DNA of 64,000 nucleotides, taken from contig JACGCM010001747.1 of assembly GCA_014058105.1 (NCBI GenBank), positions 2,480,001-2,544,000 on the forward strand, read 5' to 3'. The notes under the pieces were generated by a model. It ran no database searches. It saw nothing but the letters and a program-made list of their open reading frames with translations, and was not told the DNA's origin. Shown piece after piece: positions 1 through 10,328 of this stretch (within the stretch, counting starts at the first letter, position 1; every line of letters starts with the position of its first letter). A program made the translations under genes and the position numbers. Origin of the DNA: Kingdonia uniflora (lineage: Eukaryota; Streptophyta; Magnoliopsida; Ranunculales; Circaeasteraceae).

Positions 1-505
1 TTGAGCAGGAGCTCAAGGCTCCTAATGGGGGAGCCATGATCCAGGAGGATCTGAAGAAGAAATGAAGTGTTTTCAATTTCTATTCGAACAGATTGTTTTC
101 TGTTCGAATATATTTCGGCCTGAGGTGTTTTATTCAAATAGATTAAAATCTATTCAAATACTTTTATTTTATTTTTCTGTTAGTGTATTCGAATACTGAT
201 GTGTTTTATTCGAATAGATTAAAATCTATTCGAACAGAGGCGTGATTCAACCTTTTTCTTTAGGCGTTGAAGGACATATTTGTCCTATTTTGTAACTAGG
301 ACTTGTAACCCTTATTAAAGGGGTAATGCTAGCATTGTTAGGTTATGTTAGATCCAGAAAGAGTTATGAGGAAGAAGCCTAGGGTTTTAGAGTTTTTCAT
401 TGTAATTACTTCGTTTTAAGTAATCGAATCTCTAATTTTTCCAAACCAATTGATATTCTTCATACTTTTCTGCTAACTAGAGCTTCTCAATCGTATTGTG
501 GATTA
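1..505 (+). mobile_element. 3' end and 3' LTR of an LTR retroelement
   Basis: Bases 1-36 end in a purine-rich tract (AATGGGGGAGCCA) directly before a TG, as a polypurine tract precedes a 3' LTR. The LTR is taken as 37 (TGATCCAGGAGGATCT) to 505 (GTGGATTA). The same boundary is found inverted near 38017, where a related element has two paired LTRs, so both ends are supported by comparison. The copia coding region on the minus strand stops abruptly just right of 505, which implies this element was inserted into it. The body of the element lies left of the window. The LTR holds two copies of an inverted repeat (133-158 and 209-234). Confidence 0.6.
133..234. repeat. Duplicated inverted repeat inside an LTR
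   Basis: Two hairpin-forming units share 12-bp arms and an AA spacer. The second (209-234) has arms TTCGAATAGATT and AATCTATTCGAA. The first (133-158) is identical except that the CG in each arm reads CA. Flanking TGTTTTAT is duplicated too, giving a ~76-bp tandem unit. The CG-to-CA differences fit decay of methylated CpG. Confidence 0.6.
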
Positions 506-529
506 AGAAACATAGAGTCTAAATCTGTC

Positions 530-1060
530 CAGATTTAAGCTTCTCATGCAGGAGTACCGATCAACACTCAATGTCTATGATACGATCATGCTGCACCGGA
601 TTAGCCAAAGTGCTAATAGTAGATTTGTTGTCACAATAGAGCGTCATAGGAAGAGAGACCGGTATCCGAAGCTCGTGTAGAAGACGCTTAAGTCCTATCA
701 ACTCACAAACGAGCCATGCCCTGTACTCGGCTTATGCAATGGACCTGGAAACAACATCTTGTTTCTTACTCCGCCATATAACCAAATTACCACCAATAGT
801 GGTATAATACCCAAAAGTAGAACGATGATCGGATAATGAACCTGCATATTCAGCATCAGTCCAGCCTCGATTCGAGAATGACCATGATCTCAAAATAAAA
901 TGTTACGACCAGGACATCCCTTAAGATACCAGAGAACACGAATAGCTGGCTGGAGATGGGGAAGGCAGGGCTTGTGCATAAACTGACTAAGAACTCCAAC
1001 CACATGCAATATCAGGACATGTAAGAGAAAAATAGAGGAACTTCCCAAGAAGCCACTGGT
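530..1060 (-). pseudogene. Copia 1 RNase H region (decayed)
   Basis: Minus-strand translation shows the copia RNase H order: RGWTDAEYAG, then GYYTTIGGNLVIWRSKKQ, then AEYRAWLVCELIGLKRLL, then LYCDNKSTISTLANPVQHDR. These include the usual Asp and Glu catalytic positions (WTDAEYAG, AEYRA, YCDNKS). At least three stops and two frameshifts break it. The conserved tail after the motif LKSGQI, normally leading to an ADIFTK motif, is absent at the junction with the LTR to the left. Confidence 0.75.
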
Positions 1061-1116
1061 ATTGACCAATGTCCCTCAATTAACTCTCCCTCAAAGTCAA
1101 CCAAACGATGATTCTG

Positions 1117-1880
1117 TTATAGAGGTGTACCAACAGGACGACATGCAAGCTGTCCTGAAGCAAAGAGAAGATCAAGAATGTACTTTCTCTGAGAGATTAA
1201 AATACCAAAACTAGAACGAGGAATTTCAATCTCAAGGAAATAATGTAAGGGACCGAGATCCTTTACCTGAAAGCGGGTACAGAGATACGATTTTAGGTTA
1301 CTAATACCTTGAATATAATCTCTTGTAATAATAATATCGTCAACATAGACAAGCAATGCATCAGTCTTCCCACCAGAATGTTGAAGAAACAAAGTATGGT
1401 CAGCACTCCTCGGAACATAACCAAAGTCAATCGTAGCGGTACCAAATGTATCGGCCCAAGTTCGAGGAGACTGCTTAAGCCCATAGATGAACTTTTTTAA
1501 TTTACATACCAAACATGAAGCAAAAGCGGGGCAAAAACCTGGAGGTAGAGAGACATATAGACCTCTTCCTGCAATGTTCTATTCAAAAAGGTATTCTTCA
1601 CATCCATTTGGAAAAGGGGCCACGATTTCGACACAACAATAGAGAAGATGACTCGAATAGTATTCATCTTGGCCATAGGAGCAAATGTCTCATGATAATC
1701 AACACCATGTATCTGTGCATACCCCTTGGCAACTAACCGAGCCTTGTAACTGCTTACCATTCCATCTGAATTTTTTTTAATCGTAAACACCCATTTACAT
1801 GCGACTGTTGTATGTCCAGGCGGGAGAGAAACCAATGACCATGTATTATTGATCTTCAATGCATGTAATTCTTTCATCAT
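1117..1880 (-). pseudogene. Copia 1 reverse transcriptase (decayed)
   Basis: The N-terminal part (1880-1497) holds the copia RT start (MMKELHALKINNTWSLV) and CKWVFTIKKNSDG, KARLVAKGY and DYHETFAPMAKM. The second part (1512-1117) holds LKKFIYGLKQSPRTW and the catalytic box YVDDI in LLVYVDDIIIT, then LGPLHYFLEIEI. The two parts are in different frames, and the segment normally containing the motif QPPG is disturbed near 1500-1560. RNA-dependent DNA polymerase of a Ty1/copia element; non-functional as read. Confidence 0.85.
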
Positions 1881-2143
1881 CGCAGCCTTCCAAGAAGATT
1901 TGGCTAATGCATCTGGCTAATGCATCTGCCACTGTACGTGGTATATCAACTAGAGAGAGAAAAGCTCTGTATGTAAGTAGGAGATAAACGATGATCTGAA
2001 GTATAATTAGCAATAGAATAAACCGCTGTATCTGAATATCTATCAGGCTTTCTTGCATTACGTTTTTCTTTTCGAATAGCAATAGGTCTATCATCATTAT
2101 TATAAGAAACAGGTGAATCATCATCAGTAGTAATTGGTATAAA

Positions 2144-2680
2144 AGAGGTATGAGAAGGCTCAATACCTGATAAAGGTAAATTGGTGACAGGTGACGGACC
2201 TGGAGCTACAGAGGATGCTTGGCCGTCTGGTGTAGGAGGTTGGCGTCCTGGATGTCGTCGAGTATAAACCTGTAAAGTACGTAAAACTGAAGGTGAAACT
2301 AAAGGTAGGATTGTAGACTCACACGGAGGACTCAACGGAAGTGGATCTGAAGGAGGAGAAGATAAATCTTCTAAAGGAAAAAGACGAACTGGAAAACACT
2401 CCCCCTAAGATAGAAGAGGTATGAGAAGGCTCAATACCTGATGAAGGTGAATTGGTGATAGGTGACGGACCTGGTGCTACAGAGGATGCTTGGCTGGTGT
2501 AGGAGGCTGACGTCTTGGATGTCGTCGAGTATAAACCTGTAAAGTACGTAAAACTGAAGGTGAAACTAAAGGTAGGATTGCAGACTCACACGGAACACTC
2601 AACGGAAGTGGATCTGAAGGAGGAGAAGATAAATTTTCTAAAGGAAAAATACGAACTGGAAAACACTCTCCCTGAGATAG
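2144..2680. repeat. ~270-bp tandem duplication in copia 1
   Basis: The segment beginning AGAGGTATGAGAAGGCTC at 2144 is repeated from 2415 with few differences and one 4-bp deletion. It encodes the Pro/Ser-rich linker between integrase and RT (for example PCESTILPLVSPSVLRTLQV). The duplication arose inside an already coding region and adds to its decay. Confidence 0.8.
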
Positions 2681-3559
2681 AACACCGCCCACAAAGAATG
2701 GAGCATGTTTGAAGAAAGTAACGTCCATAGAGGTGAAATGTCGACGGGTTGAGGGATGAAAGCAACTATAACTTTTTTGAGCTTCAGAGTAGCCCAGGAA
2801 CATACATTTCAAGGCATGATGATCTAGTTTAGAGGTTGACCCAGTGCCTTGGACGAAACAGACACACCCAAAAACACGAGGTGGAATCTTAAAAGCATAA
2901 CGATCAGGATAAAGAATAAAATACGGGGTGCGAAAACCAGTAACTCTAGATGGAGACCGGTTGATAAGAAACACCGCCGTAAGAACAACGTCAGACCAAA
3001 AACATAAGGAGACATTTATGCCAATAGACATAGCACGAGCAAGATCAAAATCGAGAATGTGATGATTTTTCCTTTTTGATTTGCCATTTTACTCGGAGTT
3101 TTTGTATTAGAGGTTTGATGCTCAATGCCATTGACATTGCAGAATTTGCAAAACCTTTGGGACATAAATTCCCCACCCTGATCGGAACGAATAACTTTAA
3201 TAGTTTTCCCAAACTGAGTACGAATCATTGCGGTGAATGTCTGGAAAATAGAGGAGATCTTATCATTGGATATCATCAAATAACCCAAGTACACCTCGAA
3301 AAATTGTCAATAAACGACACAAAATAGCGAAATCCTAAACTAGACGTAACGGGGCAAGACCACAAACGTCCGAATGCACAATATCAAAACAGGAAGAAGT
3401 TTTATTAATACCCAACGGATACGTGCTACAACGATGTTTACCTAGTTCACATGTCTCACAAGACAAATAAGAGATTGATACTTTGGAAAAGAAAGACAAA
3501 CAAATAACGTAGATACTCAAAGGAAATATGACATAAGCGGCGATTCTAACGTAGCACAC
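2477..3559 (-). pseudogene. Copia 1 GAG-pre-integrase and integrase (decayed)
   Basis: From right to left the minus strand reads a GAG-pre-integrase zinc region (CETCELGKHRCSTYP), integrase core pieces (DIVHSDVCGLAP, TQFGKTIKVIRSDQGGEF, GIEHQTS), and the copia-specific C-terminal part (RVFGCVCFVQGTGSTSKLDH, CMFLGYSEAQKSYSCFHP). Catalytic Asp residues are visible in HSDV and RSDQGGEF. Stops and frameshifts split it near 3335, 3016 and 3030. Its job in an intact element is insertion of the cDNA copy into host DNA. Confidence 0.8.
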
Positions 3560-3667
3560 GCTTTACATTTTCACTAGGCATAGACTTTAAGTAGAAAGCT
3601 TGAGGTGAAATAGAAGAGTCAGGTCCATCCATGAAATAAAGACCACCCTTTTCACGTCCACTGCCAA

Positions 3668-5108
3668 TCATCTTCCGTGACACCAGATCCTGAAAACAAC
3701 ATAATTAGGAAATAAGGTTATACTGCAGTTTTTATTTATGGTAATTTTACTAACAGAAAAAATATTAATATCCAATTGAGGGACATGAAGGACATTAGGT
3801 AAAGAAAGAGAATCTGTAATCGGGATACACCCATTCCCTGCAATAGGAGTCTCAGTTTCATTGGCAAGACGAACAATCCGTCGCCATGAACTAAAGGCAT
3901 AAGACCGGAAAATAGAAGGCATACCAGTCATATTATCGGTGGCACCCAAGTCAACAATCTAAGGTGAAATTTGAGATGCAAAAATACTATTTACGGATGC
4001 GAAGTTACCTGCATCGGAAGTTGCCAATGTGGAAGACATAGAGGGAAGCTGTCGGCGGAACCTGTTGATTTTATCCTGAGAGAGAGCACTAAAGGCCAAA
4101 AAATTTGGCGTACTAGATTCGGCAGATAAGTGTGTTGAGGACTGAGATGGGCGGGGTTGATAACCAACAGAACGACCGTGCAAAACATGACAAGTTGTCT
4201 TTAGATGCCCCTACTTACCACAATAATCACACTTCTTCCTTGAGGGGCGAGAGTTACCGGAAGCCGTTGCTAACGAAGAAAGGCTAGGTGATGATGTATG
4301 TGAAGTTTGTAAAGGAACTGACGGTGGTACCGGATAAGCATAACGAATAGCCATAACGGAAGTCTCAGAAGGCATCCCGGAGATAGGAAACATAGGTGAC
4401 CAACGACTCTGATCAGAAAGACAATATGCGTGCGCCTCTTCAAGAGTTGGGAATTGAGTCCTGTCAAGTTGATGAACTCGTGCATACTCAAAGTCGGTAT
4501 TGAGCCCTGCAAGAAACTGAAATACCTGAGTCTTCTCCACAATCTTTGCATAAATCTCTGCTGCTGTAGGTGGAGTACGAACCTTTTCACTTGGTGCACT
4601 AGCTGGCCATTCGATGAAGCTATCATAATGAGATAATTCTTCCCAACTCGATCGAAGTCTCGTATAATACATCCCCAAAGTTTGAGTACCCTGTTTAAAA
4701 TTCCCAATCTCATTGGAAAGTTTAAAGATCCTAGCATTATTCTCTCGTTGAGAATATACCTTACGAAGTGATTCCTAAATCAGATGCGCATTGTTTGTGA
4801 ATAAGTACCCAACGGAGATCGTCGGCTGCATAGAATTAATCAACCAAGTTCAAATCATTCGAGAACCACTTTACATACTTCGGATTTGCAGGTTCTTTTT
4901 CTGGGCCAAGAAGAAACCTTATCTTTCTACGGCCACCAACAAACAATTTTACGGACTGTGCCCATCGTACATAATTCAAGCCATCTAATAACTTTGAGGT
5001 AATCTTCAAATTCGGATTATCATGAACAGAGTTGAAGGACTGGACATCTTCACTCGTTCCAATCGACGAAAGGGTCGAACTCGAACTCAACTCATCACCG
5101 ATAGCCAT
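3668..5108 (-). pseudogene. Copia 1 gag and protease (decayed)
   Basis: The start ATG at 5108 opens MAIGDELSSSSTLSSIGTSE, followed by the copia gag signature KLLDGLNYVRWAQSVKLFV. The next frame (4678-4211) holds the typical gag middle (YYTRLRSSWEELSHYDSF, VFQFLAGLNTDFEYARVH) and the zinc knuckle start CDYCGK. The protease region (near 3960-3900) shows VDLGATDNMTGM where DSGATDHMTG is expected, so the catalytic Asp is replaced. Stops occur after AHLI, CDYCGK and ASQISP. Confidence 0.8.
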
Positions 5109-5339
5109 CGCGATCGATTACCTTAAATAAACCAAAGAGATCTGAGATTCAGATCAGCATCTATCGCATCTCGCGATTGGATCCAAAAAAACTAGAAATT
5201 ACGGAAGCTTAGGTTGCGATCAAAACAACGTTACCAGAGAGAGCGTGATAATCGTCGTTCTTCAAAGAGAGGAAAAAGAGAGAGTGTGGTGTGAATCAGA
5301 CCAACAATTAATCGCGGTCGCAAGATCCATGATGCAATC

Positions 5340-5352
5340 TGCTACGATACAT
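5340..5352 (-). other. Degenerate primer-binding site of copia 1
   Basis: The minus strand reads ATGTATCGTAGCA, a decayed form of TGGTATCAGAGCA, the complement of the initiator Met tRNA 3' end used by most plant copia elements. It lies between the gag start and the putative LTR. Confidence 0.5.
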
Positions 5353-5356
5353 TAGG

Positions 5357-5636
5357 TGAAATACTGGATATACTGATGTATGCACCCAGTTAATATTTTA
5401 TAATTAATTGTATATGGGTTTATTTATTTCGTATTTAAGATCTTTAGATGATTTTAATTAGGTTTGGGTTTGGGTTTGGGTTTTAAGTTTTATCAAGATT
5501 TAATATATTCGAGTTATGGGTTTTTATACGAGTTTCCTTGATCGAGTTTAATATTTTGGGATTTATCTCATATGAGTTACCATAATCAAGATTCTAGTTT
5601 TACGTATATTTCGTTATCAAGTTTTGAGGCTTAACA
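5357..5636 (-). repeat. Putative 5' LTR of copia 1
   Basis: The stretch is bounded on the minus strand by TGTTAAGCC and AGTATTTCA, giving the usual TG...CA ends immediately next to the PBS. There is no second LTR in the window to confirm the limits. It contains a short (GGGTTT) run at 5461-5485. Confidence 0.45.
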
Positions 5637-6265
5637 AATCTCTTACTCGACGTTTGAGTTTAAATTCTTGCAGACCTTCGCAACAGACTTTGCAACGCAT
5701 CATGATTTGCGGCTTGTTGCGATAAATTGTGTTATTGTGCATCAAAGGTGCTGCGAGTTTTGTTGCGTTGTGTCCAAGTGTAGCAACAAACACATCAGTA
5801 ACAATTGCACTCGCAATACTCATATCAGACTACCTTGGCGTAGACAAGTAACAATTAGGCAAAAATAATAATAACAATACATATAGGTCATTTAAAGCAC
5901 AAAAAGAAGCATCGATTAAATCCCTATAATGTTTTTTTGCTTGGCTATCTCTATAATGTCGATCGACGGTTAAGCATTCATTTTGATTTTGCGCTTGCAA
6001 CTTATTTATTTTTGGGGTAATTTGTTGGATTGACCGTAGATGCATCAATCCAAGCCCTATAATGTCTTTCAACGTGGTTTCTATTTTACGCTTGCAAAAC
6101 ATTATTTTGGAGGGTAATATCGATTGAACAATTCTTATTAAATACTAGATATTTTGCGTTCCATTGATGTTTTCTTTGTTATCTAGGTTAGTTACTTGCA
6201 TTACATCAGTGCATTCTAAAATGTTTTATTGATTGACTTCTTTGGCTGATTTTTTATCTGGACAG
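5637..6265. other. No gene seen; probable intron sequence
   Basis: No coding region is recognisable. It contains a degenerate ~105-bp tandem repeat (about 5951-6150; each copy starts CTATAATGTC and includes CGCTTGCAA). The T-rich end leading to an AG at 6264-6265 suggests this is an intron of the gene that follows. Confidence 0.4.
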
Positions 6266-8684
6266 TGGTGAGGGAAGAGAGAGGTCCATATACGGATCCT
6301 CAACATCCCTATTTGTATGAAGAAGAAGATGTTTGGATGGCACCAGGATTCATTCACCAATTTTACGACGTAGGCTATGAATATATTTTTTAATTGTTAC
6401 CTACGAACAATACTACTGACAAAATGAAAATTAATAATGTTGTACACAGGTTCCCGATTATTGGAAAACATATGCGAAAGAGGTGGACGAGGAAAGGGAG
6501 ATGTGGTTAAATTCCTTCTATAAGGCACCACTGAGAATCCCTATGCCCGCTGAGCTCGAACACTGGTGGTCTAAAGGTATTATTTTAATTATAACTTCTT
6601 CTCTTCTCATGTTAGTATTAAAGTCAAAATAAGATGGATCCATTCCAACCCATCTGGGAGCTGCTTCTCCAATTTAGCATTTGGCAATCAAATGAAGATT
6701 ACATCTTTCTAGAAATTTTTGTTTGAACATATAATTTTTTGGAAAGCCAAAGTTAGAAGGCAACTTATGAGTCAAAAGTCAAAATGTGATCTGCGGCAAA
6801 GAATTTATCCCGTCATCATGTTTTTTCTCCCTGCCTTCTTTGTTGGCCATGAAACTTCTTGCTTGATCGATTTGAGTAGCTTATAAATTATAATCATCTT
6901 GAACTTTTTGATCTGATATGAGGACTATGTGTTCATGTCAGATGATAGCCCGGAGTTTGTCCTTCTCAACAAAGAACCAGAGCCCGACCCTGAAGACCCA
7001 TCGAAGCTTGTATATACAGAAGATCCAATCATTCTACACACAAGAACTGGACGATTTATCAATTTTGTTGATGATGAGAAACATGGTGTCCGCTTGTTTT
7101 GGCAACCCCCTCTCAAGGAAGGGGAGGATGTGGACCCCGAGAAAGCACAGTTCCTTCCACTTGGCTTCGACGAGTTTTATGGGCGTGCAACTGCAAAAAA
7201 GGAAGGCACGTGGAAACGACTGGTTACGAAACTGGAAAATGTGTGGAATCCTGTATTTAATAAACTGGAGAATTGGGCTGAAGAAACGAAGAAAGAAAGT
7301 GAAATGAAGCTCAAGCTGATTGAGCAAGAACTTGAGTTAGTAGAGGCAGAGTTGTGCTTAGAAGAGGCAATTGAAGATATGGACACAGAGCTCAAGAAAA
7401 AAGAAAAAGAAGAGGATAAACAAATGGAGATGGACCAGCAGGTTGAAAAAGAAGACACTTCCAAGTCCGTTAAGCAGGACGAAATTGTTTCAGATGACGA
7501 GGATGACGAGGATGATGATGATGATGATGATGATAACGATGATGGACCGTCAAGTTTTGGTTCTGCTGTAGGTGATCAAAATCCAGCAAAGAATGATAAG
7601 AAGGGAAACAAACCGGGAAAGTCTCCGTTTTCTACTTCTTCGTTGTCATTTGCTTCTTTTAGCATGGTTTCAACGGTGAGTTCTTTTATATTTTTCACAG
7701 ATTCTTTGGTATATTTTTTCAAACATGCATTTTTGCTATGCTCATTCTAGAGAAAATCATAGGTAATTTGTTGGGTACTGACAACATTTTACAACGTAAG
7801 GCTAAACATAAGTTGCATCGAGATATTAAAGCATGCGAGTCGATTCAATCTCTTAGCATGGCCTCCCAAGTACAAATCTAGTATTCATTATTGAAGGCTG
7901 TCAAAATTGTGTATAGTTTTCTCAGAAAAGGGGAATCATGTATTATTTGTATTATACTCGAGGTATGCACGCACAAACACATGTTAGAAAGAGCTTTTGA
8001 AAAGAAATTATACATAAATAAAGACAGACGGTGAAACTAGAGACTTATCACTTACCAAATCACAGAAATGATTCATTCTATTATGACTCCACCAATGTTA
8101 ATACTTCACATACTGGTTCGCAAATTCGCAATAAAGTGGACATTTACTCAATAAAATATTACACAAGTCTAGTCTAGTAACACAATAGAATTTTATTCAG
8201 ATGATTCAACTTGGCAAAACAAATTCTTGTTACTTATAGGTGGTACTCCTGAATTTACTTCATTTTGTGTTCCTTGCAGGTTCCGTCCCAGCTCCATGAA
8301 TCTTTTCTGTCATGGAAGAAAAACACAAGAAAATCTCCAGGAACTGTAACACAGTCTCCTCAGTCATTTCCTGGTAACTTCGTGGAGTCCTTGGAAACAT
8401 CAAACTCTGTCAGCTTCCCCCAAATTTGCCGCCAACACAGTAACTTAAAAGCAGCCATTCAAGAACCACAAAGGTTGCGCAACAGAAACAGTGGGCTCTC
8501 TCAGTTACATTCACTATCTCGTATTTTATATGGAACTCAGGCTTCTTCAAGGCACAAAAGAACGCTGGATGAGCAAATGCCTTCACACCTTCATCACTCG
8601 CAGCCTGAAACAGATTGGTCTAGCATATTTTTCCTGCCAATCCCAGACAATTGTTTAGGGTCGTGCACGAATTATAACTTCTAA
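6266..8684 (+). CDS. TIC100: TIC100-like protein, C-terminal exons (partial gene)
   Basis: Four exons are read: 6266-6369, 6450-6576, ~6921/6923-7675 and 8280-8684 (stop at 8682-8684). They encode YLYEEEDVWMAPGFIHQF, DVPDYWKTYAKEVDEERE, a Pro/Glu-rich part (LLNKEPEPDPEDPSKLVY), a Lys/Glu-rich coiled coil (codons around 7260-7430), a run of ~20 acidic residues (7487-7545) and a basic Ser-rich tail. I recognise this from memory as Arabidopsis TIC100/EMB1211, part of the 1-MDa TIC complex at the chloroplast inner envelope. The N-terminal exons with MORN repeats are not in the window; they should lie left of copia 1. Exon 2 ends in phase 1, but the only AG at the start of exon 3 gives phase 0, so this junction looks damaged or is spliced unusually. 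Confidence 0.7.
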
Positions 8685-9019
8685 AGTTCCATTTGAGTTA
8701 TTCATCAATCAATTGTACGATTTTGTTTATTATGTAACACTAAACACAGAAGAACTGTTTCAAGTGTTTCAGGCATTTTACAGAGAATTACCTTCCATTG
8801 TCCTAGTTGGAGATTGAAAAACTATATTTATTGAGATGAAAATGTTTGTGATACAAGTACTTATGTTACCTTTCTCCCAACTGTCAAATATAATAATTTA
8901 TGAGCCCATCCATAACTAAGATTGACATTGATCCATAGAAACTTCAACTTTTTTTGCCTACTCAATTCCATAGAACACATTTATAATAAATTGTTGACAT
9001 TGTCGAATTTAGTCAATTT
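8685..9019. other. 3' flank of the TIC100-like gene
   Basis: AT-rich sequence between the stop codon and the copia 2 LTR. No gene is seen. It contains one degenerate half-copy of the MULE palindrome (ATTGTCGAATTT near 9000), so that motif is not absolutely confined to the MULE. Confidence 0.4.
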
Positions 9020-9044
9020 TGTTGAAAATAGGGGTCTAAACTTT
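9020..9044 (-). repeat. 3' LTR of copia 2, inner-side fragment left of the MULE
   Basis: TGTTGAAAATAGGGGTCTAA... aligns with TGGTGAAAACAGAGTTCTAA... at 24455 in the other LTR. The last nine bases (9036-9044) are the left copy of the MULE target duplication. Confidence 0.75.
9036..9044. other. Left 9-bp target duplication of the MULE
   Basis: CTAAACTTT occurs here and again at 20571-20579, directly outside the two TIR ends. Nine bases is the usual length for Mutator-type insertions. Confidence 0.85.
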
Positions 9045-9202
9045 GGGAGCGGATTTAGAGACACTCAAGTCTCACTCAACCACAACCACTCATCTAATAG
9101 AGATGAGTGGTTCTCAAAATTTGGGGATTTCTTATAAGGGAAATGAGGTGAAAAATTACTGGGTCCTACCTGCCCCACTCTCTCTAGCTGGCAGACATTT
9201 CC
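9045..9202 (+). repeat. Left terminal inverted repeat of the MULE
   Basis: GGATTTAGAGACACTCAAG and the following ~140 bp match the reverse complement of 20414-20570. Inside it, AACCACTCATCT (9084-9095) and AGATGAGTGGTT (9101-9112) form a perfect 12-bp inverted repeat around a 5-bp spacer. Confidence 0.9.
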
Positions 9203-9539
9203 TTCTCTCACTCTCAAGAAATTTCAATTTCAAATTCGATTAAAAATTTGAAATTGGAGCAACCCATCACTCAAGTCTCTCTCTCTCATATCACACACTC
9301 TTGCTTACGATTTCTGCCATTAGAGGTGAAATTGATCTCTCTAAAGAACTCTGACACCCTTGCTGGCAATAAACTTAGTCGACAAGTACTTTATGACACT
9401 TACTCGACAGTAGTAGACTTCCATGTTGTGAAATTTGTTAGAAGAATGTAATCTCCTATGCAATTTCTCTTTGATTGGGCAGGTGAGTCTCACGAGAATT
9501 CGATAATTTAGTAGCATAACACTGAACTGAGACTAAATA

Positions 9540-9711
9540 ATTGTCGGATTCGACAATTATCAGTAGTACCATAATTACATACACTACTATAATTGTCGAA
9601 TTCGACAATATTACATGTGAACGTTTAATGCACAATAACTAAATTATCGAACTCGACAATATTACATATGAATGTTTCAAGCACAATAACTAAATTGTCG
9701 AGCTCGACAAT
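9540..9711. repeat. Palindrome cluster 1 (four copies)
   Basis: Copies at 9540, 9592, 9643 and 9694 are spaced ~51 bp apart. They read ATTGTCGGATTCGACAAT, ATTGTCGAATTCGACAAT, ATTATCGAACTCGACAAT and ATTGTCGAGCTCGACAAT. The last is a perfect palindrome with both arms changed together. The cluster ends just upstream of the small ORF at 9735. Confidence 0.85.
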
Positions 9712-9734
9712 ATTACTGTGCAGAGTGAGCGGAG

Positions 9735-10037
9735 ATGGTGAAGACGAGGTCTCAGATTCGTCGGGAGGCTGCTTCTCGCCGTATTAAGCAGTTGTATGAC
9801 GAACTGGTGCTGCGTTATTTTGGTTCGGTTAATTTAAACGGTCCACCATTGCCACCGCGTGAGACAAGCTACGAAAGAATGTCTGAGGCTGAGGCGGCGT
9901 TGTGGAGGGAGGATTTCCATTTGCATTGTCAGTTGCAGACGGTTATTCTGCATCCAATGGCGCGGAGCGCAGCTCTTGTTGTCCGGGCCAGGGAACTGGT
10001 TTGGAAGGAAGACTCCAGTTCTGTCGGTGCGGTTTAG
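9735..10037 (+). CDS. Small Arg-rich ORF of unknown function in the MULE
   Basis: A 100-codon ORF starts with MVKTRSQIRREAASRRIKQL and ends WKEDSSSVGAV. It has a basic N-terminus, LPPRE in the middle, and no domain I recognise. GC content is higher than in the surrounding sequence. It sits between the left TIR and the transposase gene, about 290 bp upstream of that gene's ATG. It could be a small MULE-encoded protein, a 5' exon of the transposase gene or captured host sequence; I cannot decide. Confidence 0.4.
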   Translation: MVKTRSQIRREAASRRIKQLYDELVLRYFGSVNLNGPPLPPRETSYERMSEAEAALWREDFHLHCQLQTVILHPMARSAALVVRARELVWKEDSSSVGAV

Positions 10038-10328
10038 GATTTGTTGTTTAGGTATTCTGGTTGTAATGTTGTTGGCAGGTACTTGTAATGAAGTAGCTAT
10101 AGTATTCAACAAGTGACGAATAAATTTTGGCGTTGTGGTTGTTGTGTTGATTGTTTACATTTTGTATTCTGTCTTTTGTAGTATGTGATGTAATGAAGAA
10201 TTATGAAATTAACATGCGTTGGACTTGAATTGTGTTTGAAAAGTGGTATTTTGTTCCCTTTGTTCAATTATTTTACTTACAACTCACAATCGTTTCTTTT
10301 ATGTGTGAACTTCTCAGTCAGATTGACA

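Larger units (their letters stand above)
506..5636 (-). mobile_element. Ty1/copia retrotransposon 1, 3'-truncated
   Basis: Reading the minus strand from 5636 leftwards gives a putative 5' LTR, a weak Met-type PBS, gag, protease, integrase, reverse transcriptase and RNase H in the copia order. The 3' end, including the last residues of RNase H and the 3' LTR, is missing because the LTR ending at 505 interrupts it. The reading frame is broken in many places, so the element is dead. It lies directly upstream of the TIC100-like exons and may sit in an intron of that gene. Confidence 0.85.

Noticed and set aside
5461..5485. (GGGTTT) run resembling telomere repeats.
   Set aside because: Only about four units, it lacks the A of the plant TTTAGGG repeat, and it lies in a copia LTR.
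6918..7571. Alternative plus- and minus-strand frames across the TIC100-like exon 3.
   Set aside because: They overlap a frame with clear family motifs and arise from its acidic and Lys-rich codon runs.
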